From Rhodobiaceae bacterium (lineage in GTDB: Bacteria; Pseudomonadota; Alphaproteobacteria; Rhizobiales; Tepidamorphaceae), in assembly GCA_020637855.1 (NCBI GenBank), contig JACKJR010000001.1, forward strand, positions 496,001-560,000: DNA of 64,000 bases, given 5' to 3'. The translations under genes were made by a program, and so were the position numbers. Within the stretch, counting starts at the first letter, position 1, and each line of letters begins with the position of its first letter. This document shows positions 25,216-32,995 of this stretch, piece after piece. Under the pieces are notes generated by a model. The model was given only the letters and a program-made list of their open reading frames with translations, was not told the DNA's origin and made no database searches.

Positions 25216-25770
25216 GTGCGACCGAACCGTAAAAGCAGCCATATCGCCGCAAGGCTCAGCCATGTCCTGACAGGCCTCCTGGTCATCGCGGGATTGGTTG
25301 CCGTCGCCCGTTTTCTACCGCGCGAAACGGCGGCCGACGTAACCGGCCATGCCCGTGTCATCGACGGCGATTCACTTCATGTGGGCACATACGAAATACG
25401 TCTTGTTGGCCTAGACGCGCCCGAGCTAAGCCAGGAGTGCCGGCAGGATGGGAAATCCTGGCCGTGCGGCCGTAACGCCCGTGATGTGCTGCGCACGATG
25501 ACGCGCGACCGGCAGGTGTCCTGCCGGATTGATGGATACGACCGCTATGGCCGCGCGCTCGCCAAGTGCCGGACAGGCAGCATCGATATCAACGAAACGC
25601 TCGTGCGCGAGGGGTGGGCGGTTGCCTACGGTGACTATGATATCGCAGAGGCGCGTGCGGCTGCAGAACACAAGGGGATATGGCGCGGCGAATTCGATAG
25701 ACCCCGTGACCACCGCGCCGGCCGCGGTATATACGGATGGATCACGGGGTTCGACTGGCCATGGAAATAA
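25216..25770 (+). CDS. Thermonuclease-family (SNase-like) exported protein
   Basis: The 184-residue protein has an N-terminal hydrophobic segment (VLTGLLVIAGLVAVARFL), then a staphylococcal-nuclease-like domain: ARVIDGDSLHVGTYEIRLVGLDAPE, CxxDGKSWPCGRNAR and YDRYGRALAKC, with the Asp, Arg and Glu active-site pattern present. I prefer the GTG start at 25216, with GAGG upstream; the longer frame before it is unlikely coding. It is divergent from the histidine kinase and 22 bp from the uracil-DNA-glycosylase-like gene. Confidence 0.8.
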   Translation: MRPNRKSSHIAARLSHVLTGLLVIAGLVAVARFLPRETAADVTGHARVIDGDSLHVGTYEIRLVGLDAPELSQECRQDGKSWPCGRNARDVLRTMTRDRQVSCRIDGYDRYGRALAKCRTGSIDINETLVREGWAVAYGDYDIAEARAAAEHKGIWRGEFDRPRDHRAGRGIYGWITGFDWPWK

Positions 25771-25792
25771 CCGGTCTCGGAGATTTCACGCC

Positions 25793-26428
25793 ATGACGGT
25801 GGTGATCGGACCACAGGCACGCAGAACCATCGTGCGGCTGGCCGAGGAGATTTCGGCCTGCAGCGTGTGCGCGCGTTCCGGGACACCGCTGCCCCATGAA
25901 CCCAATCCCGTTGCCGTGATTTCCACGACCGCCCGCATCTGTATCTGCGGACAGGCGCCTGGCACCCGCGTTCATGCCTCCGGGCGCCCCTTCACCGACC
26001 CTTCGGGCGACCGCCTGCGCCAATGGATGGGGATCGGCGAGGCGGAATTCTACGATTCCAGACGGCTGGCCATCGTGCCGATGGGGTTCTGTTTTCCCGG
26101 ACAGGATTCCCGCGGTGGCGACCTGCCCCCCAGAAGCGAGTGCAGGCAGACCTGGCATGACCGGGTTTTCGCGGCAATGCCACAGCTCGAACTGATCCTG
26201 GTCATCGGGCAATATGCCCGCGCCTATCATCTCGATGTCCCGGCCGGAGAAAGCCTCACCGCAACGGTGGCGAACTGGCGTGCGTATCTTGAAGAAGAAC
26301 GTGACGGGCCGGCACGGCTTCCCCTGCCGCATCCTTCCTGGCGTAATAATGGCTGGCTGCGCAAGAATCCGTGGTTCGAAACGGACTTGCTGCCCGGGCT
26401 GCGGGCGCGGGTGCAGGAACTTATCTGA
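25793..26428 (+). CDS. Uracil-DNA glycosylase-family protein
   Basis: The 211-residue protein belongs to the uracil-DNA-glycosylase superfamily. It has a cysteine pair (ACSVCARSG) near the N-terminus, ICICGQAPGTRVHASGRPF (superfamily GQAPG motif) near residue 46, MGFCFPGQ, LILVIGQYA, and the C-terminal LPHPSWRNNGWL motif with the catalytic-site histidine. This is the 'uracil-DNA glycosylase family' subgroup common in alphaproteobacteria. Whether it is active on uracil is not known. It lies just after the nuclease gene. Confidence 0.85.
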   Translation: MTVVIGPQARRTIVRLAEEISACSVCARSGTPLPHEPNPVAVISTTARICICGQAPGTRVHASGRPFTDPSGDRLRQWMGIGEAEFYDSRRLAIVPMGFCFPGQDSRGGDLPPRSECRQTWHDRVFAAMPQLELILVIGQYARAYHLDVPAGESLTATVANWRAYLEEERDGPARLPLPHPSWRNNGWLRKNPWFETDLLPGLRARVQELI

Positions 26429-26436
26429 AAAGCGGA

Positions 26437-27363
26437 TCAGGCGGCCGACTGGCGGACCTTCAGGAACCGGGCCATGCGCTGCGCCGCATTCACGGGAAGC
26501 ATGTTGAACTGCTCGACCAGCTCGGTGGTCTCGATGTTCGCCTTGCCGGAAAGCGCGGCACGATAGCGCAGCATGTCTTCGAAGACGATCTCGTCCATTT
26601 CCAGCGCCTTGCAGATGATGACGAGCAGATCGAGACGCTCATTCAGGATCATCTTTCTCACGCGCGCCGAATCCAGTCCGGACAAGTGTGCGAAGTCCTC
26701 GACAATTTGCGGCATCATCTGATGAACCGGGTTGGCGAGAGCCTGCTTGTGCAGCGCGTCGGTCATGGGATCTCCGCGCTTCTGCACTTCCTTCTGTACC
26801 GCTTCGGGAAGGTCCTGGCGCTTGTACAGATTGCTCTGGATCTCATGGTCGTCGAGAGCTCTTTCCGACAGCGTGCGCGCGCCGTTTTCGGAGAGTTCTG
26901 CGCCCTTGTTGCCGGAAACGTTTCGCAGGACAGCGTGGTTGCCGCGCCGGATAAGGACATCCGTTACGATCGAGCCGATCGACTGGCGTTCCGACATGGC
27001 CTCCATGTGCCCGTCGCCGTGGTTTTCGGCGATCTCGGCAAGGTCTTCGTTGGTCAGAACGGTTGATTGTTTCAGCACCGGAGATGCAACGGAGACATCT
27101 TCGTCGCGGGCAAGGTTATTGACGATGCCGCGCGGCGCATGCCCGACGGGAGCAATACGTTCGGCAAGGTCGCGACGTCCTTCGACGCCGGCTTCGCTGG
27201 CCACCTGTGTCATGACGTCGTCGAACAGTGCCGACTGTGATGCGGTCACCGTTTCCGAAGCCAGAAACAGGTCCGTGACGGCGTGAAGCAGTTCCCTGCG
27301 CTTGTCGCTGGATCCTTCTTGCGCCAGCAACATCAAGGCGTCGATTGCAGCAGTTTCCGTCAT
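26437..27363 (-). CDS. DUF2336 domain protein
   Basis: Cytoplasmic, largely helical protein of 308 residues with no signal peptide. Segments such as LLAQEGSSDKRRELLHAVTDLF at the start and DLLVIICKALEMDE near 250 match the DUF2336 family, which is nearly confined to alphaproteobacteria and is of unknown function. HEAT-like helical repeats are suggested by the pattern of Ala, Leu and Arg. It is convergent with the glycosylase-like gene (8 bp gap) and divergent from the hydratase gene. Confidence 0.85.
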   Translation of the reverse strand: MTETAAIDALMLLAQEGSSDKRRELLHAVTDLFLASETVTASQSALFDDVMTQVASEAGVEGRRDLAERIAPVGHAPRGIVNNLARDEDVSVASPVLKQSTVLTNEDLAEIAENHGDGHMEAMSERQSIGSIVTDVLIRRGNHAVLRNVSGNKGAELSENGARTLSERALDDHEIQSNLYKRQDLPEAVQKEVQKRGDPMTDALHKQALANPVHQMMPQIVEDFAHLSGLDSARVRKMILNERLDLLVIICKALEMDEIVFEDMLRYRAALSGKANIETTELVEQFNMLPVNAAQRMARFLKVRQSAA

Positions 27364-27485
27364 TCTGTTTGGCCCAGCTACTTTGAGATAGAAGAGTGGG
27401 TTCTACAGAAAATATATTGAGATAAGGTTTCGCCAACGATAGCAATTCCTTAGGCATAAGTGCCGGCAAGGCGTGGGAGACGGGA

Positions 27486-28295
27486 ATGGCATTTGCAGAT
27501 CTGGGCGGGCTTGAAACGCTGTCATGCGGCTTTGCCGAGGGCGTTGCGACCATCGCGCTTAACCGGCCCGACAAGCTCAACGCCGTTTGCCGCCAGATGC
27601 ATGCCGATTTCCGCACGGCGCTGGATGCGCTTGAAACTGACGCCAGCGTGCGCTGTCTCGTGCTCAGGGGAGAGGGAAGGGCCTTCTGCTCAGGTCAGGA
27701 CCTGACCGAAGACCTGTCCACCGAAGCGGACGGAAAGCCTGATCTCGGCGAGGCGCTCGACCGGGATTATAACCCTCTTGTCGAACGGCTGACGGCATTG
27801 AGGATTCCCGTCATCGCCGCCGTAAACGGGGTTGCCGCCGGTGCCGGCGCCAATCTGGCGCTCGTCTGCGACATCGTTCTGGCGGGCGAAAGCGCGCTGT
27901 TCGTTGAAGCCTTCTGCCGCATATCGCTGATCCCCGATGCCGGCGGAACCTGGGTGCTGCCGCGCCTTGTCGGGCGCCAGCGCGCGCTTGCGATGATGAT
28001 GACCGGTGAGCCGGTCGACGCAAAAACCGCGAAAGACTGGGGCATGGTCTGGGCGGTTTATCCCGATGCTGATCTTGTCGCTGAGACCCAGGCCTTCGCG
28101 GCCCGTCTCGCATCAGGTCCCACGGCTGCCTTCACCCGCATGAAGCAGGCGGTCGAAAGCGCATGGGATAACACCCTGCCGCAGCAATTGGCAGTCGAGC
28201 GCGACCTTCAGGCCGAATGCGGCAAGCTCGATGACTTCATCGAGGGCGTGACGGCCTTTGGCGAGAAGAGGGCGGCGAAGTTCAGGGGGAAATAA
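27486..28295 (+). CDS. Enoyl-CoA hydratase/isomerase, PaaG-like
   Basis: Crotonase-fold protein of 269 residues. The oxyanion-hole motifs are VLRGEGRAFCSGQDLTEDL near 59-77 and AAVNGVAAGAGANLAL near 115, followed by SLIPDAGGTWVLPRLVG with the Asp of the PaaG subgroup. PaaG isomerises the ring-epoxide intermediate of phenylacetate breakdown; no other paa genes are nearby, so it may serve another acyl-CoA pathway. A dispersed palindrome follows before the EF-hand gene. Confidence 0.88.
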   Translation: MAFADLGGLETLSCGFAEGVATIALNRPDKLNAVCRQMHADFRTALDALETDASVRCLVLRGEGRAFCSGQDLTEDLSTEADGKPDLGEALDRDYNPLVERLTALRIPVIAAVNGVAAGAGANLALVCDIVLAGESALFVEAFCRISLIPDAGGTWVLPRLVGRQRALAMMMTGEPVDAKTAKDWGMVWAVYPDADLVAETQAFAARLASGPTAAFTRMKQAVESAWDNTLPQQLAVERDLQAECGKLDDFIEGVTAFGEKRAAKFRGK

Positions 28296-28402
28296 AAATC
28301 CCCGCACCTTGCGTAAGGGTTTTCTCTTCCTCGCGTTGAATGGGTTGAACGCGGCTGATGGCGCCATGCCGATGCTGCAGACAGTTCACCTTTTTAGCGA
28401 TC

Positions 28403-28448
28403 GCATCGTTTTGCGCGAAAAACCGGTACCCACTTTTCGCAACGATGC
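28403..28448. repeat. Dispersed palindrome with AAAGTGGGTACCGGTTTT core (inverted)
   Basis: Perfect 8-bp arms GCATCGTT and AACGATGC enclose AACCGGTACCCACTTTTCGC, the reverse orientation of the core seen at 49070 and 50651. It lies about 25 bp before the EF-hand gene and could form a hairpin in that transcript. Confidence 0.75.
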
Positions 28449-28472
28449 TCTAACCAACAGGAGAGATGATCC

Positions 28473-29156
28473 ATGTCCCCCAATGAGATCAACACCCCCA
28501 AGACGTCCAGGCTTCGCAAGCGTCCGCTACTGCTGACGGCTGCTGCCGTTGCGCTTCTGGCACTGCCTGTCGGCATTGCATCCGCACACATGAAAGGCGG
28601 CGACGGCGATGGCCAGCGTTACGGCTACCACGATCGCGGCGGCCATATGGGCGGTCACGGCGGCTATCACATGGGCGGTGGGCGCCACGGTGATGGCGGC
28701 ATGCGTGGCCCCGGCCGCCATCATGGCGAAGGCATGCGCGGCGGAGACCATCATGGTCACCGCGGCGAATTCATGGGCCGTATGTTCGACGATCTCGATG
28801 CTGATGGCGACGGTAAGGTCACTGCGGAAGAGATTACGGCCGCACGGACCGCCCGTTTCGCCAAGATCGATGCAGATGGCGACGGCAAGGTGACGCTGAA
28901 GGAAATCGCAGCGCTTGAGGAAGCCGCACGCGAAGCCCGCAAGAATCTGATGGCGGCACGCCGCCTCAGCGATGCCAGCGGGTTCGTCACGGCCGACAGC
29001 AATGGCGATGGCAGCATCAGTGCCGATGAATTCACCGCCATGCCGAACCGCATGCTGGAACGCCTTGATGCCGATGGCGATGGTGCCGTCACCAAGGACG
29101 AAATTCGCGATCACTTCGGCAAGGACCGCTCCCCCCGCGGCCCGCGCAGCGAGTAA
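28473..29156 (+). CDS. Exported EF-hand protein with a His/Gly-rich segment
   Basis: The 227-residue protein has a signal peptide (LLLTAAAVALLALPVGIASA), a His-Gly-Met-rich stretch from about 40 to 100 likely to bind metal, then four EF-hand loops at about 109-120, 133-144, 175-186 and 199-210, each of the D-x-D/N-G-D-G type with a terminal Glu. These loops should bind Ca2+ in the periplasm. GGAGAG upstream supports the ATG. It is followed 25 bp later by an ECF sigma factor, a membrane protein and a CnrX-like sensor, all on the same strand, so it may be a target or input of that regulatory system. Confidence 0.9.
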   Translation: MSPNEINTPKTSRLRKRPLLLTAAAVALLALPVGIASAHMKGGDGDGQRYGYHDRGGHMGGHGGYHMGGGRHGDGGMRGPGRHHGEGMRGGDHHGHRGEFMGRMFDDLDADGDGKVTAEEITAARTARFAKIDADGDGKVTLKEIAALEEAAREARKNLMAARRLSDASGFVTADSNGDGSISADEFTAMPNRMLERLDADGDGAVTKDEIRDHFGKDRSPRGPRSE

Positions 29157-29181
29157 CAGCGGGTTGGGGAGCAGCATCCCC

Positions 29182-29871
29182 ATGCATACCGCTGTACTCG
29201 CAACTGCCGGGCTGGCGACCGCAGCCGGCCCGGCAGTTGACGCCGAAGCCGCGATCGGTTTCGTCTCTACTGCCGCCCGGACTTCGGGCGCGGTTCGAAC
29301 GGGAGGCCAAAGCTTGGAGCGGTCAGGCGAGGCAGACGATGAAGACTTGCTCGCAAGAGTGGGGCAGGGCGATGAGCGCGCGTTCCGTGCGTTCATGGAC
29401 CGTCACCTCGACCGCATCCACGCCTTTGCCTACCGTTTCACCGGCAAGGCGTCCGATGCCGAAGACATCGCACAGGAAACTTTCCTGCGGGTTTGGCGCA
29501 AGGCAGACGGGTTCACACCCGGCAAGGCCAAGCCTTCGACCTGGCTGCATACGATCGCGGCCAACCTGTGCGTCGATCATGCCCGGCGCGGCAAGCTGCG
29601 CGCATGGCTTCCCTTCGGGGACAAGATCGATCCGGCGGACACTGCGCCGGCGCCCGACACGGAGGCGGCGGATCGCGATGCGCTGCGTCAGGTGAGCGCG
29701 GCAATCCGCAAGCTGCCCGCGCGTCAGCGCCTGGCGCTGGTATTGTCGGTGACGGGCGGGCATTCGAATCCGCAAGTCGCCGAAATCATGGGCCTCTCCA
29801 CGGGCGCGGTGGAACAAGCGATCTTCCGCGCCAGAAAGACATTAAGGGATCAGTTCGATGGCAGGTTCTGA
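29182..29871 (+). CDS. ECF-type RNA polymerase sigma factor
   Basis: The 229-residue protein has the sigma-70 region 2 (DEDLLARVGQGDERAFRAF, then YRFTGKASDAEDIAQETFLRVW) and region 4 (LPARQRLALVLSVTGGHS, then GLSTGAVEQAIFRARKTLR). The first 45 residues are an unusual Ala/Gly/Thr-rich extension; an alternative start further downstream is possible, but GGGGAG lies about 10 bp before the ATG at 29182. It overlaps the following small membrane-protein gene by 14 bp. It probably directs transcription of its own operon and stress or metal genes, held inactive by the membrane proteins encoded downstream. Confidence 0.9.
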   Translation: MHTAVLATAGLATAAGPAVDAEAAIGFVSTAARTSGAVRTGGQSLERSGEADDEDLLARVGQGDERAFRAFMDRHLDRIHAFAYRFTGKASDAEDIAQETFLRVWRKADGFTPGKAKPSTWLHTIAANLCVDHARRGKLRAWLPFGDKIDPADTAPAPDTEAADRDALRQVSAAIRKLPARQRLALVLSVTGGHSNPQVAEIMGLSTGAVEQAIFRARKTLRDQFDGRF

Positions 29872-30166
29872 CAACAAGATCGAAGCATTCGACGAAGTGC
29901 TCAATTCCGCGCTGGGAGCCCGGCCCGCGCCGCCGCATCTGCGCGCCTCGATCATGGCGCGCATTGCTGATGAGCGTGATGAAGGAGTTGGCGCGCTGTT
30001 GCGTCCGCGCTTTTCGCTGCCTGCCGCCGCCTTCGCTCTGGCCTGCCTTTTCGGCGGTTATACCGCAGGCGCGCAACTGTTCGATGCGACCGATGACGTT
30101 GCCGCCGACATGGCATCTGCCATGGGCTACACCGATAGCGGTGCTGTGACGGAGGAATTGCTGTGA
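29858..30166 (+). CDS. Small single-span membrane protein, probable anti-sigma factor
   Basis: The 102-residue protein has a cytoplasmic N-terminal part (RPAPPHLRASIMARIADE), one transmembrane helix (LPAAAFALACLFGGYTAGA) and a short periplasmic tail. Size, topology and its 14-bp overlap with the sigma gene are those of small anti-sigma factors such as CnrY-like proteins. It overlaps the next gene by 4 bp. No zinc-binding anti-sigma motif is present, so the assignment rests on context. Confidence 0.75.
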   Translation: MAGSDNKIEAFDEVLNSALGARPAPPHLRASIMARIADERDEGVGALLRPRFSLPAAAFALACLFGGYTAGAQLFDATDDVAADMASAMGYTDSGAVTEELL

Positions 30167-30666
30167 CGATCCGTGGAAACTGGGCCTGGGTTCTGGCCAT
30201 TGCCCTTGTCGTGTCGCTTGGCGTGAACGTCTTCGCACTCGGTGCCTTCGCCGCCTGGCGGCACATGGGCCCATCGCGATTCGGTGGCGGTATCGAGCGC
30301 GGCATGGACCGCGAAACGGCGGAGGCCGCGCGGCAATATTTCCGCGCAGCATTCAAGGCGCACCGCGAGGACATTCGCGAGGCGGGTCGCACCATCCGCG
30401 ATGCGCGCCGGCAGGCAGCCGAAACGATGCGCGCCCCCACCCTCGACGAAACGGCCCTTGCCCGTGATCTGGCCCGGGTCCACGAGGCGAATGCCAATGC
30501 GCAGGAAGCTTTCGACAAGGTCCTTCTGGAGGCTGCGCGCGCCATGCCCGACGAACTGCGTCAGAAGGTCGACTGGAAATTCATCGGCAAGCGCGGACGT
30601 CACGGCGGCCGCGATGATGACGGCCCCCGGCACGGTGATCGCCCACCCCCGCCACCGGGTGAGTGA
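30163..30666 (+). CDS. Periplasmic heavy-metal-sensor-like protein (CnrX/Spy-like)
   Basis: The 167-residue protein has one N-terminal membrane anchor (WAWVLAIALVVSLGVNVFALG) and a helical periplasmic domain with FRAAFKAHREDIREAGRTIRDAR and ALARDLARVHEANANAQEAFD, the helical-hairpin pattern of the periplasmic heavy-metal sensor family (CnrX, ZraP, Spy). The tail is rich in His, Asp, Arg and Pro. In the Cupriavidus Cnr system, a membrane-anchored sensor and a small anti-sigma protein hold an ECF factor; the same gene set is found here. Confidence 0.85.
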   Translation: MTIRGNWAWVLAIALVVSLGVNVFALGAFAAWRHMGPSRFGGGIERGMDRETAEAARQYFRAAFKAHREDIREAGRTIRDARRQAAETMRAPTLDETALARDLARVHEANANAQEAFDKVLLEAARAMPDELRQKVDWKFIGKRGRHGGRDDDGPRHGDRPPPPPGE

Positions 30667-30694
30667 CGGGTGATGGAAGCGGGCAGCCCGAAGA

Positions 30695-32002
30695 TCAGTG
30701 CATGAAATAAAGCCTGTCGAAACTGCGCCGCCATTCGGAAACTTCGGGTTGAACCGCTTCGCCTGAAAGGCCGCGAACGATCAAGGCTGCGAGGCGGTTT
30801 GCGTCGCCCGATGTCATGCCCCATCGCACCAGCTCCGGCGTGCCGATGCGCAAGCCGTTCATGTCGCCCTCCACGGGTGCGACCGGAAGGCCGATACCGC
30901 AGGCAAGGAAGCCTGCCTTGCGCAGCACTTTGGACGCAGCCTGACCGCCGCCGAATGCTGCTGCCTCGATTGCGAACTGATGCGATGCGGTTGCGCCCGG
31001 CGCCCCCCGGAACACCGGCATCCCGGTATCCTGGAGTGCATCGGCAAGTGCCGCGGACATGGCGATCATCTCGGCTGCATAGGCTTCGCCGAAGTCGCGC
31101 CAGTCCAGCATGGTTACAGCCAGGGCGGCCGATTTCGCCGCGTCGAAATTCGCTGTCATGCCGGGAAAAGCGATTGCGTCCAGCTTTTCGGCAATCTCGG
31201 CATCGTTTGAGACGATCAGTCCGCCGGCGGGGCCGCCGAGGCTTTTGTAGGTGCTCATCGTCATGAAATGCGCACCTGCCGTCAGCGGATTGCTCCAGGC
31301 CTTGCCCGCGATGATGCCGCATTGATGCGCGGCATCGAACATGAGCTTTGCCCCGACCTCGTCCGCGATCGCGCGAATATCCGCCACGGGATGTTCGAAG
31401 AGGTTGAGACTGCCGCCGATCGTGATGAGTTTCGGACGCTCGCGTTTTGCCAGATCACGCAGCGCGTCGGTATCGACCGTGTAGCTATCAGCACGCACCG
31501 GTGCCTCGATGCTGCGGAGCCCGTAAAGTCCGGCGCAGCCTGCCGCGTGATGCGTCACATGTCCGCCGATCGTTGCGGGCGGAACGATGATGGTGTCGCC
31601 TGGCCGGCACGTCGCCATGAAGCCGTACAGGTTGGCGATAGCGCCCGATGGGACGCGAATCTCGGCGTAACGGGCGTCGAACACTTCGGCGCACAATTGC
31701 GCCGCGATCACCTCGATCTCCTCAATTGCCTCAAGGCCCATCTCGTATTTGTCGCCGGGATAACCCAGTGACGGGCGCGACCCGATACCCGAGGCCAGAA
31801 GCGCTTCGGCCTTGGGGTTCATGACGTTGGTTGCCGGGTTGAGGTTGAAACATTCCTCTTCGTGGATAGCGCGGTTTTTCTCCGCAAGGTGCTGGATGCG
31901 ATCCAGGAGCACATCCGAGGCGGTTACCGCCGTTCTTTGTGCGATGTCCTGAACCAGCATTTCGCTATTCGCGGGAACCCAGTTTCTTGTTGCGAGCGTC
32001 AT
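30695..32002 (-). CDS. Serine hydroxymethyltransferase-like PLP enzyme
   Basis: Fold-type I PLP enzyme of 435 residues resembling serine or alpha-methylserine hydroxymethyltransferases but clearly distinct from housekeeping GlyA. It has the substrate-region GSRPSLGYPGDKYEMG, DAAHQCGII with the PLP-binding Asp near 223, and the lysine in MSTYKSLGGPAGG (Lys253). It probably performs an aldol-type or hydroxymethyl transfer on an amino acid. GGAGGAG 5 bp upstream sets the start at 32002. A GcvA-type LysR gene is transcribed divergently 95 bp away and is likely its regulator. Confidence 0.87.
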   Translation of the reverse strand: MTLATRNWVPANSEMLVQDIAQRTAVTASDVLLDRIQHLAEKNRAIHEEECFNLNPATNVMNPKAEALLASGIGSRPSLGYPGDKYEMGLEAIEEIEVIAAQLCAEVFDARYAEIRVPSGAIANLYGFMATCRPGDTIIVPPATIGGHVTHHAAGCAGLYGLRSIEAPVRADSYTVDTDALRDLAKRERPKLITIGGSLNLFEHPVADIRAIADEVGAKLMFDAAHQCGIIAGKAWSNPLTAGAHFMTMSTYKSLGGPAGGLIVSNDAEIAEKLDAIAFPGMTANFDAAKSAALAVTMLDWRDFGEAYAAEMIAMSAALADALQDTGMPVFRGAPGATASHQFAIEAAAFGGGQAASKVLRKAGFLACGIGLPVAPVEGDMNGLRIGTPELVRWGMTSGDANRLAALIVRGLSGEAVQPEVSEWRRSFDRLYFMH

Positions 32003-32097
32003 GTTCACTCCTCCTGCATCCATTTGAGATTGCGCTCTCAGCAGAAGTGGTTCAAATCAGAATATCTAAAACTTGGCATAGAAAAACTAAGCCTCAA

Positions 32098-32976
32098 ATG
32101 AGTGTCGCTCCCAACCGCCCCAAGGGCCCTCCATTGAATGCGATGCGCGCCTTTGAAGCTGCAGCCCGAACGCAAAGTTTCGTCGCGGCAGCCGAAGAGC
32201 TTGGCGTCACGGCCGGAGCCGTCTCGCAGCATGTCAAAGCCCTTGAAGGCTGGGTGGGCAAGCCGCTGTTCCGGCGCGGCGCCCAGGGCGTCGAGCTTAC
32301 CGAACTGGGGCGCTCGCTTTTGCCGGAGTTCGTGGCCGCCTTCGATGCGCTGGGCGCTGCGACCCAGAGCCTGAGGCTGCAGCGCCCGGGTGTTGAAATC
32401 CACATCGCCACGTTGCCCAGTATCGCTCAGCTATGGCTGCCGGCGCGTTTGGGAAGGCTCCGGCGCGAGGTCCCCGACATCAGGATCTCGGTGACGGCGA
32501 TGGAGACGCCGCCCAATCTTGCACGCGAACTTTTCGATCTTTCGCTGTTCTTCAAGCCGGTCAAATCCGGCGCGAACGAAATCGAAATCGCCGTCGACGA
32601 AATATTTCCTGTCTGTGCGCCTGCACTCGCAGACAGGCTCGATGCGCCGGAGGCACTGGACACCGTGCCGCTGCTGCATGATCAAAGCTGGCAGACGGAC
32701 TGGGCGATCTGGAGCGAAGCTACCGGGGCCCGCCTGAAGGATCCCGCTGCCGGTCCCCGGTATTCCCTTTACAGCCTTGCGCTTGAAGAGGCGAAGGCGG
32801 GCGCGGGCGTGCTGATGGGGCATTCGAGCCTGATCGGCCAAGCGCTTAACTCCGGAAGTCTCGTACAGCCCTTTGATGCCCGCTGCACCACCGGCCGCTC
32901 GCTGGTATTGGGCCTTCCCGCCGCCGGCAGACGGAGCCCGGAGCTGGAGCGGATCGTAGACGCGCTTGTGGGGTAG
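32098..32976 (+). CDS. LysR-family regulator, GcvA type
   Basis: The 292-residue protein has an N-terminal winged helix (LNAMRAFEAAARTQSFVAA, then VTAGAVSQHVKALEGWVGK) and an effector domain. GcvA-type members often regulate amino-acid or amine genes. It is divergent from the hydroxymethyltransferase-like gene, sharing an AT-rich 95-bp control region, so that gene is its probable target. No ribosome site is obvious before the ATG at 32098. Confidence 0.92.
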   Translation: MSVAPNRPKGPPLNAMRAFEAAARTQSFVAAAEELGVTAGAVSQHVKALEGWVGKPLFRRGAQGVELTELGRSLLPEFVAAFDALGAATQSLRLQRPGVEIHIATLPSIAQLWLPARLGRLRREVPDIRISVTAMETPPNLARELFDLSLFFKPVKSGANEIEIAVDEIFPVCAPALADRLDAPEALDTVPLLHDQSWQTDWAIWSEATGARLKDPAAGPRYSLYSLALEEAKAGAGVLMGHSSLIGQALNSGSLVQPFDARCTTGRSLVLGLPAAGRRSPELERIVDALVG

Positions 32977-32995
32977 GGCATGGGGGAGATCGTGA

